Source of the DNA: CAZCTC01 sp964501335
Lineage (GTDB): Bacteria > Chloroflexota > Anaerolineae > B4-G1 > SLSP01
Reading direction: 5' to 3'
Length of the DNA: 49,613 nt
NCBI GenBank assembly: GCA_964501335.1
Contig: CAZCTC010000059.1
Location: 1-49,613 of the forward strand
A program made the translations under genes and the position numbers. The notes under the pieces were generated by a model. The model was not told the origin of the DNA and searched no databases. It worked only from the letters and a program-made list of their open reading frames with translations. Within the stretch, counting starts at the first letter, position 1; each line of letters starts with the position of its first letter. Below are positions 15,424-23,251 of this stretch, piece by piece.

Positions 15424-16728
15424 ATGCAAAGCTTAACAGTATACCCGGCACGGACAATTCAAGGCACAACACGCATCCCTGGTGATAAATCCATCTCTCA
15501 CCGCGCCCTGCTCCTGGGCGCTTTAGCCGACGGCGAAAGCCAGATTACCGGCTTCCTGCCTTCAGGCGACTGCACGGCCACCCTCGGCTGCCTGCAAGCC
15601 CTGGGTATCCACATTGATCGCCCCCTCCTCACCACAGCCATCGTCCAGGGTCAGGGACTGACAGGATTACGACCTGCAATCGCCCCCCTGAACTGTGTCC
15701 GATCCGGCACCACCATCCGCCTCCTCGCCGGGCTCCTGGCCGGCCAGACCTTCGACTCGATCCTCAACGGAGATCCCCAACTGCTGCGCCGCCCAATGCG
15801 CCGCGTGGTGGATCCCCTGCGCAGGATGGGCGCTGAAATTACCGATACCGAAGGCTGCGCCCCCCTGCAAATTCGCGGCCGTTCGCTACAGGGCATGGAA
15901 CACACGCTGGAAATCGCCAGCGCCCAGGTCAAAAGCGCGCTGTTGCTTGCCGGACTCTATGCCGACGGCCCCGTTACCGTCCACCAGCCCGGCCCGGCCC
16001 GCGACCACACCGAACGGATGATGCAAGCGATGGGCGCCGAACTCTCCATCGCCGACAACACCGTCACAATCGCCCCCGGCGCGAAGCTGGCGCCCTTAAC
16101 TATCCAGATTCCCGGTGATATCTCTTCCGCCGCCTTCCCCTTGATTGCCGCAATCTTGCTGCCCCAATCCAATATCACCCTGATCGGAGTCGGCGTAAAC
16201 CCCACCCGTACAGGCCTGCTCAATGTCTTACAATCCATGGGAGCCGACATCACCGTCACCCCCACTGCGGCCCAGGGCGGTGAACCCGTCGCCAATCTCA
16301 CGCCCCGCTTCGCCGAACTCTCCGGAATCGAAATCGGCGGCAGTACCGTGGTGCGCATGATCGACGAATTCCCCATCCTGGCCGTCGCCGCCACTCAGGC
16401 CCGCGGCCTCACCCGCGTCCGCAACGCCGCCGAATTGCGCGTCAAAGAAACCGACCGCATCGCCACGGTCGTCACCGAACTGCAAAAACTCGGGGCGACG
16501 ATCGAAGCTCACCCCGACGGCTTTTCCATCGAAGGCCCCCGCCCGCTTCAGGGCGGCGAAGTTGACAGCCACGGCGACCACCGTCTGGCCATGGCGCTCG
16601 TCATCGCCGGTCTCATCGCCCAACAACCCGTCACCGTTCGTGGTATCGAATGTATCGCCGATTCTTTCCCCGGCTTTGTCCCCCTGATGCAGGCGCTCGG
16701 AGCCCCCATCAGCGTTTCAGAATCATAG
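15424..16728 (+). CDS. aroA: 3-phosphoshikimate 1-carboxyvinyltransferase (EPSP synthase)
   Basis: A 434-residue EPSP synthase joining shikimate-3-phosphate and PEP. Visible are GDKSISHRAL near the N-terminus, NCVRSGTTIRLLAG, and the late RVKETDRI and GDHRLAMA motifs. The start ATG at 15424 is fixed by GGAGGAG five bases upstream; the frame is open back to 15118 but that part has no family similarity. It is first in the aroA-aroC-aroKB run, with nine bases to aroC. No T-box precedes this cluster. Confidence 0.95.
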   Translation: MQSLTVYPARTIQGTTRIPGDKSISHRALLLGALADGESQITGFLPSGDCTATLGCLQALGIHIDRPLLTTAIVQGQGLTGLRPAIAPLNCVRSGTTIRLLAGLLAGQTFDSILNGDPQLLRRPMRRVVDPLRRMGAEITDTEGCAPLQIRGRSLQGMEHTLEIASAQVKSALLLAGLYADGPVTVHQPGPARDHTERMMQAMGAELSIADNTVTIAPGAKLAPLTIQIPGDISSAAFPLIAAILLPQSNITLIGVGVNPTRTGLLNVLQSMGADITVTPTAAQGGEPVANLTPRFAELSGIEIGGSTVVRMIDEFPILAVAATQARGLTRVRNAAELRVKETDRIATVVTELQKLGATIEAHPDGFSIEGPRPLQGGEVDSHGDHRLAMALVIAGLIAQQPVTVRGIECIADSFPGFVPLMQALGAPISVSES

Positions 16729-16737
16729 GAGTTTGCC

Positions 16738-17841
16738 ATGTTACGCTTTACGACAGCGGGAGAATCTCACGGACCCTGTCTGGTCGTCGTCATTGAGGGA
16801 TTGCCGGCCGGCCTCAATATCAGCCTGCCCGCCATCAATCGAGACCTGGCCCGCCGCCAGGGCGGCTACGGCCGCGGCGATCGAATGAAAATCGAACAGG
16901 ATCAGGTCGAAATTTTAGGCGGCGTGGTCGACGGCCGCACCATCGGCGCCCCGGTAGCCCTGAGCATCGCCAACCGGGACTGGAAAAACTGGCACGAAAA
17001 ACGCGAAGCCGGCGCCCTCCCCAAATTGACTGTGCCCCGCCCCGGTCACGCCGACTACGCCGGGATGGTCAAATACAACCTCGACGATGCCCGCCTCGTT
17101 CTGGAACGGGCCAGCGCCCGGGAAACGGCCGCCCGTGTCGCCGCCGGAGCGGTAGCCCGGCAATTCCTCACCGATCACAATATCTTCGTCGGCAGCTACA
17201 TCACCGAAATCGGCGGCGTGACCGCCGAAATCCCCGACCTTCCGCCGGAGGAACTCTGGGCGCTGGCCGCCCAAAGCGATCTCTCCTGCCCCAACGCCCT
17301 GGCCGCCGAACGGATGCGGGACGCCATCGATGCCGCTCGCGCCGCCGGCGATTCTCTGGGGGGAGTCTTCATCATCAACGCCACCGGCCTGCCGGTCGGC
17401 CTGGGCCGCCCGGATCGCTGGGACGGCCGCCTCGACGCCCGACTCGCCGGCGCCCTGATGTCCATCCCGGCTATCAAAGGCCTGGAAATCGGCCCGGCTT
17501 TTGAAAACGCCCGCCGGCGCGGCACTGAAGTCCATGATCCCTTCTACCCTGACGGTCACGGCGGCGTCACCCGGCGCACCAACCGGGCCGGCGGGCTGGA
17601 AGGCGGCATGACCAACGGCGCCCCCCTCATCCTCCGCGCCGCCATGAAACCGATCCCCACCACCCTGACCCCCCAGCTCTCGGTGGATCTCGCCACAGGC
17701 GAACCGGCCATCACCCAATATCAACGTTCCGATGTCTGCGCAGTCCCGGCCGCCGCCGTCGTCGGTGAAGCCATGGTAGCCTGGGTTCTGGCAGAAGCCT
17801 GGTTGGAAAGATATGGCGGAGACAGCGTTGACCGGGAATAA
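16738..17841 (+). CDS. aroC: Chorismate synthase
   Basis: A 367-residue FMN-dependent chorismate synthase, the last common step of the aromatic pathway. It shows TAGESHG at the N-terminus, RASARETAARVAAGA in the middle and RRTNRAGGLEGGMTNG later. AGGAG sits seven bases before the ATG. The 3' end overlaps the first 29 bases of aroKB, so the two are translationally coupled. Confidence 0.96.
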   Translation: MLRFTTAGESHGPCLVVVIEGLPAGLNISLPAINRDLARRQGGYGRGDRMKIEQDQVEILGGVVDGRTIGAPVALSIANRDWKNWHEKREAGALPKLTVPRPGHADYAGMVKYNLDDARLVLERASARETAARVAAGAVARQFLTDHNIFVGSYITEIGGVTAEIPDLPPEELWALAAQSDLSCPNALAAERMRDAIDAARAAGDSLGGVFIINATGLPVGLGRPDRWDGRLDARLAGALMSIPAIKGLEIGPAFENARRRGTEVHDPFYPDGHGGVTRRTNRAGGLEGGMTNGAPLILRAAMKPIPTTLTPQLSVDLATGEPAITQYQRSDVCAVPAAAVVGEAMVAWVLAEAWLERYGGDSVDRE

Positions 17842-19414
17842 CCTCATCCTGACCGGTTTTATGGGGACCGGAAAAAGCACCATCGGCCAGGAGGTGGCTC
17901 GCCGGCTGGACCGTCCTTTCATCGACATGGATCTGGAGATCGAACGCCGAAACCAGGCCACTGTCGCCCGGATCTTTGCCGAAAAAGGCGAAACCGCCTT
18001 CCGTGAAATGGAACGGGACCTCTGTCGGGAATTAAGCGCCCGAAATGGATTGGTAATCGCTACCGGCGGCGGCGCCCTGGTCGATCCGGCCAATCGCGAC
18101 GCCCTGGCCGCTACCGGCATCCTCATCTGTCTGAATGCCCACCCTGAAACAATCCTGAGCCGCATCCAGACAGCCAATGCGCCGGAACGCCCTTTGTTAC
18201 AGACAGAAGATCCGGCGGCTGCCGTCGCCCGGCTGCTGATACTCCGCCGGGAGGCCTACCGCGCCATCCCCTGGCAAATCGACACGACCACCCTCTCGAT
18301 CGCCGAGGCAGTCGAACGGGTGCTCTCGCTGGCCGAAATCCAAACCCTGCCCGTCACTCATTCCGGTGCCGGCTATCCGATCCATATTGGAACCGGATTG
18401 CTGGCCCGTCTGGGGGATGCGCTGCGCGCCGTAGGGATTCCTGAAAACAGCAAAGTAGCCCTGGTAACCAATCCCGTTGTGGAAAAATATTACGCCGCCC
18501 CCGCAGAATCAGCCCTGCGCGCCGCCGGTCTGATCCCCCAGCGCTGCCTGATCCCCGACGGAGAATCCGCCAAAACACTGGAAACCGTCGGCAACCTCTA
18601 CTCCCAATTCCTGACGGCCGGATTGGATCGAGAAGGAACTGTCCTGGCTTTAGGCGGAGGGGTCACCGGAGACATTGCCGGCTTTGCAGCCGCCACTTAT
18701 TTGAGAGGGGTACGCTTCGTCCAGGTGCCGACCACCCTACTGGCCATGACCGATTCCAGCGTGGGAGGAAAAACCGGCGTGGATCTGCCGCAGGGGAAAA
18801 ATCTGGTGGGAGCCTTCAAACCGCCGGAACTGGTCCTCATCGATCCGGCCGTATTGGCCACACTCCCCATCGAAGAATTTCGCTCCGGACTGGCCGAGCT
18901 GATCAAACATGCCGTCCTGGGAGAGCCCGGGCTCTTTGCCGCTCTGGAAAAACGAGTCGGAGAGCCCTTCCCCAATTCATGGGAACTGGCCCAATCGCTA
19001 CGGGTAAAAATCGCCGTTGTGGAAGCCGATCCCCATGAAAAGGGGCAACGGGCGGTGCTCAATCTGGGACACACCCTCGGCCATGCCCTGGAAAAAATCA
19101 GCCAGTACACCATCCGTCACGGCGAAGGAGTTGCGATCGGCATGGTCGCCGCGGCCCGCATCGCCACCATCCTGGGACATGCAGAAGGAACTCTGGCCTA
19201 CCGTATCGAAAACCTGCTGCAAGCATGGGGATTACCGACCACCTGTCCCCCCTATCCCGCGGCCAAAATCCTCGCCGCCACCGCTTACGATAAAAAACGC
19301 CACGGCAACACCATCCGCTGGATTCTTCCCTGTGCCATCGGCTCCCCCAAAATCATCGAAACCGTCCCGCCGGAAACCGTCCTGCAAGTCCTGCAAGACA
19401 TGGGCGCACTCTAA
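17813..19414 (+). CDS. aroKB: Bifunctional shikimate kinase / 3-dehydroquinate synthase
   Basis: A 533-residue natural fusion. Residues 1-175 are shikimate kinase: Walker A GFMGTGKS at 15-22, substrate DMDLEIE near 38-44 and GGGAL near 84. Residues 180-533 are dehydroquinate synthase with GGGVTGDIAGF (NAD site), SSVGGKTG and GHTLGHALE (zinc His). The two activities are steps 5 and 2 of the pathway, so it is not a channel between successive steps. Similar fusions are known in Thermotoga. A hairpin begins just after the stop. Confidence 0.95.
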   Translation: MAETALTGNNLILTGFMGTGKSTIGQEVARRLDRPFIDMDLEIERRNQATVARIFAEKGETAFREMERDLCRELSARNGLVIATGGGALVDPANRDALAATGILICLNAHPETILSRIQTANAPERPLLQTEDPAAAVARLLILRREAYRAIPWQIDTTTLSIAEAVERVLSLAEIQTLPVTHSGAGYPIHIGTGLLARLGDALRAVGIPENSKVALVTNPVVEKYYAAPAESALRAAGLIPQRCLIPDGESAKTLETVGNLYSQFLTAGLDREGTVLALGGGVTGDIAGFAAATYLRGVRFVQVPTTLLAMTDSSVGGKTGVDLPQGKNLVGAFKPPELVLIDPAVLATLPIEEFRSGLAELIKHAVLGEPGLFAALEKRVGEPFPNSWELAQSLRVKIAVVEADPHEKGQRAVLNLGHTLGHALEKISQYTIRHGEGVAIGMVAAARIATILGHAEGTLAYRIENLLQAWGLPTTCPPYPAAKILAATAYDKKRHGNTIRWILPCAIGSPKIIETVPPETVLQVLQDMGAL

Positions 19415-19462
19415 TTTTTTATTTTTTCGCGCGCCGCCTGCGTGGCGCGCGAAAAAATAAAA
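19412..19462 (+). repeat. Hairpin E11 after aroKB (long-loop form)
   Basis: Arms 19421-19435 and 19444-19458 (core CGCGCGCC) with loop GCCTGCGT, the same stem and loop start as E3. Element flanks are absent. It may terminate aroKB or the converging tRNA transcripts. Confidence 0.7.
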
Positions 19463-19482
19463 ATTAAACAAAACAGATAAAC

Positions 19483-19517
19483 AAAAAGGCCTCTGCGGGT
19501 AGAAACCCACAGAGGCC
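19483..19517 (-). terminator. tRNA operon terminator
   Basis: 13-base arms 19488-19500/19505-19517 with one mismatch, core GGCCTCTG, followed on the minus strand by TTTTT. Confidence 0.75.
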
Positions 19518-19524
19518 AGGCAAA

Positions 19525-19550
19525 CAAAAAAGCGGCCTGTTTAGACCGCT
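19525..19550 (-). terminator. First tRNA terminator
   Basis: Minus-strand AGCGGTC-TAAACA-GGCCGCT hairpin with one G-U pair, followed by TTTTTTG, six bases past the tRNA 3' end. Two terminators in series end the tRNA unit. Confidence 0.7.
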
Positions 19551-19555
19551 TGTGT

Positions 19556-19630
19556 TGGTGGCGAGGGTGAGATTTGAACTCACAACCAAGGGCTTATGAG
19601 TCCCCTGCTCGGCCGTCGAGCTGCCTCGCC
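19556..19630 (-). tRNA. tRNA with CAU anticodon (elongator Met or Ile2)
   Basis: 75 bases with encoded CCA. Acceptor GGCGAGG/CCTCGCC, D-stem GCTC/GAGC, loop CTCATAA with CAT anticodon, T-stem GTGAG/CTCAC with TTCAAAT. The anticodon stem has an A-G mismatch next to the loop and a G-U at its base. Sequence alone does not settle elongator Met against lysidine-modified Ile(CAU). Confidence 0.85.
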
Positions 19631-19638
19631 GGAAAAAG

Positions 19639-19710
19639 TAGCGGGGGACGGATTCGAACCGCCGACCTTCGGGTTATGAGCCCGACGAGCTGCCACTGCT
19701 CCACCCCGCG
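19639..19710 (-). tRNA. Initiator tRNA-fMet (CAU)
   Basis: 72 bases without encoded CCA. The anticodon arm TCGGG-CTCATAA-CCCGA has the three G-C pairs typical of initiators, and the D-arm and loop resemble E. coli fMet. The first acceptor pair is C1 with T72, a mismatch as required for initiation, though C-A is the usual form. Eight bases separate it from the next tRNA. Confidence 0.9.
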
Positions 19711-19727
19711 TTGCCTCAACGTTCAGG

Positions 19728-19755
19728 ATTGTACCACAACTTTAATTTTACGCAA
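19728..19755 (-). promoter_or_regulatory. tRNA operon promoter
   Basis: Minus-strand TTGCGT (19750-19755), 16-base spacer, TACAAT (19728-19733), ending 18 bases before the fMet 5' end. Confidence 0.6.
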
Positions 19756-19813
19756 GTGCGCAAAAGATTTTGGGGCTCCGCATTAATCTTTTATTAGAAT
19801 TCTCTCGTTTTTA

Positions 19814-19842
19814 TTGACACCCCTATACCCCAATGCTATAAT
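19814..19842 (+). promoter_or_regulatory. Consensus promoter of the disulfide oxidoreductase gene
   Basis: Perfect TTGACA (19814-19819) and TATAAT (19837-19842) with a 17-base spacer; predicts strong constitutive expression. Confidence 0.85.
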
Positions 19843-19899
19843 TTAAACGCTTCAAACCAATATGATAGTTGACAAATTCTTTTGGCGGGAGGTATGGAC

Positions 19900-20547
19900 A
19901 TGGCCCTATTAAACGATGAAATCCGCCAGGAAGTGGCTAAAATCCTGGTAGACCTGCCCAATCCAGTCAGTTTGATCTTTTTTACAGCCCCAGAACACTG
20001 CGATTACTGCGACGAAATCAAACAGCTCACTTCAGAATTGACGGAAATCTCCGAACGGATCACCCTGGAAATTTACGATATCACTCAGGATACGGATAAA
20101 GTTGCTGAATTTAAAATCGACAAAGCCCCGGCCCTGGCCATCGTCGGACAGAAAGATTACGGCGTGCGCTTTTTCGGCTTTCCTGCGGGATATGAATTTT
20201 CATCTTTACTCCACGCTATCCAGGCGGTCGGTCGCGGCGCCTCTGAATTGGATCCGCAAACCATCGCCTATTTAAGCGATCTGAACGAACCCATTCATAT
20301 TCAGGTTTTCGTCACCACCAGTTGCCCTTATTGCCCGCGCTCCGCCGCCGTAGCCTATGAAATGGCTCTGGCCAGTGACAAAGTCACGGCAGATGTAGTT
20401 GAAGCCAGCGAATTTCCAGACCTGGCCGATCGCTATGCCGTCATGGGCGTTCCCTTGAATGTGATCAACGAACGGCAACGAGTCGAAGGGGCGGCGCCCC
20501 CCGACATGATCCTGGACGCCATCAAAACGGCTCTGTCCAACGAATAA
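19900..20547 (+). CDS. Protein disulfide oxidoreductase (tandem thioredoxin fold)
   Basis: A 215-residue cytoplasmic protein with two thioredoxin folds, each with an active site: CDYC at 34-37 and CPYC at about 142-145. This layout matches the archaeal and thermophile PDO/glutaredoxin-like family, which reduces or shuffles protein disulfides and is recycled by a thioredoxin reductase. Such a reductase is the next gene, 171 bases on. The ATG at 19900 is chosen because GGGAGG is seven bases upstream; the ATG at 19894 would be too close. A fully consensus promoter precedes it. Confidence 0.9.
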   Translation: MALLNDEIRQEVAKILVDLPNPVSLIFFTAPEHCDYCDEIKQLTSELTEISERITLEIYDITQDTDKVAEFKIDKAPALAIVGQKDYGVRFFGFPAGYEFSSLLHAIQAVGRGASELDPQTIAYLSDLNEPIHIQVFVTTSCPYCPRSAAVAYEMALASDKVTADVVEASEFPDLADRYAVMGVPLNVINERQRVEGAAPPDMILDAIKTALSNE

Positions 20548-20564
20548 GCCCGGATCGAACCTCG

Positions 20565-20590
20565 AACCCGGCGGCTTACCCCGCCGGGTT
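20565..20590 (+). terminator. Weak terminator-like hairpin after the PDO gene
   Basis: 10-bp stem AACCCGGCGG/CCGCCGGGTT with only two or three following T; may attenuate rather than stop read-through into trxB. It is followed by a degenerate element left end (ACCTGTGCGGCTGGCCC). Confidence 0.45.
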
Positions 20591-20718
20591 TGCCTGCTCT
20601 AAAAAAGACCTGTGCGGCTGGCCCAGAAAACAAGGAAAAGAAAAACCCCTCTGCTATTGCTTCTTTTGCCATTTGTGGTAGAAAAGAACCGGCAACATAA
20701 CGGTAGGAGGCACTTAAA

Positions 20719-21705
20719 ATGTTCGATTTCAAAATCACACCCGAAATAGAATCCCCCAAAAAATCCACAGTCATGACCTATGATTTGATCATCATCGGAG
20801 CCGGCGCCGCCGGACTCTCTACCGCCATTTACACGGCCCGTGATGGAATCAAAACGCTGGTTCTGGAAAAAATCACGGCCGGCGGCCTGGCCGGCACCAC
20901 CGGCCTGATCGAAAACTATGCCGGCTTCCCCGACGGCATCGAAGGCCCGGAATTGATGCTGCGCTTTCGCAAACAGGCCGAACGTTTCGGCACCGATGTA
21001 GTGGAATTCGAGGAAGTCTGCGGAATCAAAATCCTGCCCGAAGGCGGCTTTTCAGTTCAAACCAATGCCAATACCGAATACCGTTCCAAAGCCCTGCTCA
21101 TCGCCACCGGCAGCCAGCCCCGCAAACTCAACATTCCCGGCGAAAAAGAACTCTATGGACGCGGCGTCTCCTACTGCGCCACCTGCGACGGCCCGCTCTT
21201 CCGCAGCAAAGATGTAGTGATCGTCGGAGCCGGCAACTCCGGGCTTCAAGAAGGACTGCATCTGCTCCACTTCGTCAATCACATCACCATGGTTGAATTC
21301 CTGCCCACCTCTAAAGGAGAAAAAATCCTTCAGGAGCGGATGTTCAGCCACAAAGAGGTCGAGGTACTCTTCAACCATACCGTCACCGCGATCGAAGGCC
21401 ATCAAACCGTCACCGGCGTACGCATCAAGAATCGCCAGACCGACGAAGAAAAAACCTTGCCGGCCGGCGGAGTCTTTATCTACATCGGGTACAAACCCGA
21501 CACGGAATTCCTCAAGGGCATAGTCGACATGAATCCCATCGGTTATATTAAAACCGATGCCATGACCCGCACCTCGGTCCCCGGGATCTTCGCCGCCGGA
21601 GATGTCCGCGCGGACAATCTGGCCCAGGTAGCAGTCGCCGTCGGTGATGGAGCCAAAGCCGCCCTCGCCATCCGGGAATATCTGACAAATCTGGCCGTTG
21701 CATAA
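20719..21705 (+). CDS. trxB: Thioredoxin-disulfide reductase
   Basis: A 328-residue low-molecular-weight flavoprotein reductase. The FAD-binding GAGAAGLS, the redox pair CATC near 153-156 (context SYCATCDG), the NADPH-binding GAGNSG and the C-terminal AAGDVR motif are all present. The N-terminus is about 18 residues longer than most TrxB because translation starts at the ATG with a good AGGAGG, rather than at the internal Met before TYDLIIIG. It probably recycles the upstream disulfide oxidoreductase. Element E12 follows the stop. Confidence 0.95.
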   Translation: MFDFKITPEIESPKKSTVMTYDLIIIGAGAAGLSTAIYTARDGIKTLVLEKITAGGLAGTTGLIENYAGFPDGIEGPELMLRFRKQAERFGTDVVEFEEVCGIKILPEGGFSVQTNANTEYRSKALLIATGSQPRKLNIPGEKELYGRGVSYCATCDGPLFRSKDVVIVGAGNSGLQEGLHLLHFVNHITMVEFLPTSKGEKILQERMFSHKEVEVLFNHTVTAIEGHQTVTGVRIKNRQTDEEKTLPAGGVFIYIGYKPDTEFLKGIVDMNPIGYIKTDAMTRTSVPGIFAAGDVRADNLAQVAVAVGDGAKAALAIREYLTNLAVA

Positions 21706-21708
21706 AAT

Positions 21709-21800
21709 CGAACCTGCGCGGTTAACCCGGAAGACACAAGAAAAAACCTGTTTTCGGCGGCTTCAAAAAGCCGCCGAAAATATGAATAAAAAAACTCGAA
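21709..21800 (-). repeat. Hairpin element E12 (B, right flank truncated)
   Basis: ACCTGCGCGGTTAACCCGG at left, stem 21751-21763/21768-21780 (core CGGCGGCTT), loop CAAA, then AATATGAATAAAAAAACTC; the rest of the right flank is missing. It lies between trxB and the DUF2892-like gene. Confidence 0.8.
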
Positions 21801-21826
21801 ATCCATCTACATCTGGAGCTAAAAAT

Positions 21827-22072
21827 ATGAAATACGAACCCAATATGGGAGAACTCGACAAGATCTTGAGATTGGTTCTGGGAATTTACTTCCTGCCGCT
21901 GGGATTCTTTTTCATCCAGGGCCCCCTCGGCATTATCCTCGGCATCGTCGGCATCGTTTTCATCCTGACCAGTCTGAGCGGTTGGTGTCCACTCTACACA
22001 TTGCTCGGCTGGAACAGCCGCCCGGCCGAAACCAAAACCTCCGACTCCACTAAAAATCCAACAGGAAACTAA
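21827..22072 (+). CDS. DUF2892-like (YgaP transmembrane type) small membrane protein
   Basis: An 81-residue inner-membrane protein with two predicted helices (about 14-30 and 33-53) and a conserved-looking GWCPLYTLLG loop near 55-65. This is the YgaP membrane domain / DUF2892 layout, often near rhodanese or redox genes. Here it stands between trxB and osmC. The start is supported by GGAG nine bases upstream; longer frames enter element E12. Confidence 0.75.
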   Translation: MKYEPNMGELDKILRLVLGIYFLPLGFFFIQGPLGIILGIVGIVFILTSLSGWCPLYTLLGWNSRPAETKTSDSTKNPTGN

Positions 22073-22091
22073 AACCTTCGATTCAAAGAAC

Positions 22092-22124
22092 ATATTTTCG
22101 CGCGCCGGCGGCGCGCGAAAATAT
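22092..22124. repeat. Hairpin E13
   Basis: Perfect 15-bp stem 22092-22106/22110-22124, core CGCGCGCC, three-base loop GGC. Flanks lost except AACAAAAAATTC on the right. It lies just upstream of the osmC Shine-Dalgarno. Confidence 0.7.
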
Positions 22125-22153
22125 AAACAAAAAATTCACAAGGAGATCTCATC

Positions 22154-22618
22154 ATGGTAGATGCACAGGTTACCTGGGTCGGCCCCGGTTGGCGCCTCAT
22201 CGGCGAAACCAGCAACAGTCCCGCCATCATCCTCGATTCTATGGAACCCGGCGCCGGAACCCATTCCGGCCCCACCCCCATGGAACTCGTCATCATCGGC
22301 CTGGCCGGATGCACCGCCATGGACATTATCACCGTCATGGCCAAACGCCGCGAACCCATGACCGGATTGCAGGTCAAAGTCCACGGTGACCGCGCGACCG
22401 AACATCCCAAAGTCTACAACAAAATCCATATCGAATATATCGCCTACGGTCAGGGCATCAATCCCGCCTCCCTGGAAAAGGCGATCGAGCTTTCCGAAGG
22501 TAAATATTGCTCGGTCAGCGCCATGCTCAACAAAACCGCCGAAATCACCAGCAGCTACCGAATCGAACCGGGACCCAACCCGAATGAACCCGGCGGCGAT
22601 GTCCCGGTCCGGAGTTAA
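22154..22618 (+). CDS. OsmC family protein
   Basis: A 154-residue OsmC/Ohr-fold protein. The two redox cysteines lie in LAGCTAMD and GKYCSVSAM, as in thiol-dependent peroxidases that detoxify organic hydroperoxides; the first half has SGPTPMELVIIGL. Sequence is nearer OsmC/YhfA than Ohr, so peroxidase activity is family-based inference. AAGGAGAT precedes the ATG. Three bases separate it from the thioredoxin-like lipoprotein gene, suggesting cotranslation. Confidence 0.9.
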   Translation: MVDAQVTWVGPGWRLIGETSNSPAIILDSMEPGAGTHSGPTPMELVIIGLAGCTAMDIITVMAKRREPMTGLQVKVHGDRATEHPKVYNKIHIEYIAYGQGINPASLEKAIELSEGKYCSVSAMLNKTAEITSSYRIEPGPNPNEPGGDVPVRS

Positions 22619-22621
22619 CCG

Positions 22622-23239
22622 ATGACGTTACACGCCGGGACGCAAGATCCTATCAGCCAAAGAAAAAATCTCCCAACGCTGCGATTTTTGCGTTCCGGCG
22701 TGATCCTGGGAACTCTGATCCTGAGCTGGATTCTGAGCAGCTGTATCAAAGCGCCACCGCTGACCTTCCCGCTCTCTCCACCTGCCTTAAACCCACCTAC
22801 CCCGAATGTCGTCACTCCGGCCGCCGCACCGACCGCCCCCGATTTCACGCTTACCACGCTGGAAGGCGAAACCGTTCACCTGAGCGATTACCGGGGGCAG
22901 ATCGTCCTCCTGAACTTCTGGGCCAGCTGGTGTCCGCCCTGTAACGAAGAGCTGCCGGCCCTCAACGCCTACTACGCCGCCCACAAGGATCAGGGCCTGG
23001 TCCTGCTCGGCGTCGATGTCGATGAAACGGCCGATGTCGTCCGGGATTTCGTGCAGCAAAAAGGGATCACCTATCCCATCCTCCTCGATCCCCAGGGCAA
23101 AGCCTCCGCCGACTACAGCGTCACCGGCATGCCCACCACCTTCATCATCGACCGCGAAGGCCGGCTCATCGGCTACTGGCCCGGCGAATTGACCGAGGCC
23201 ATGCTGGAAAAGGGCCTCACGCCTCTCCTGACGCCCTGA
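22622..23239 (+). CDS. TlpA/ResA-like thioredoxin lipoprotein
   Basis: A 205-residue extracytoplasmic thioredoxin-fold protein. A hydrophobic segment ends in LSSC (Cys41), a lipobox; a Pro-rich linker (LNPPTPNVVTP) follows, then an AhpC/TSA-Redoxin domain from about 72 with WCPPC at 103-107 and cis-Pro in TGMPTTF. It resembles ResA/TlpA reductants for cytochrome c maturation or secreted thiols. The N-terminus before the hydrophobic segment is unusually long (about 25 residues). Confidence 0.9.
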   Translation: MTLHAGTQDPISQRKNLPTLRFLRSGVILGTLILSWILSSCIKAPPLTFPLSPPALNPPTPNVVTPAAAPTAPDFTLTTLEGETVHLSDYRGQIVLLNFWASWCPPCNEELPALNAYYAAHKDQGLVLLGVDVDETADVVRDFVQQKGITYPILLDPQGKASADYSVTGMPTTFIIDREGRLIGYWPGELTEAMLEKGLTPLLTP

Positions 23240-23251
23240 AGGGATACCGCC

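Noticed and set aside
16915..18177. 420-residue open frame on the minus strand opposite aroC and aroKB
   Set aside because: It mirrors the GC-rich third codon positions of two clearly real genes, has no ribosome site and reads as Arg/Gly/Ala-rich shadow sequence.
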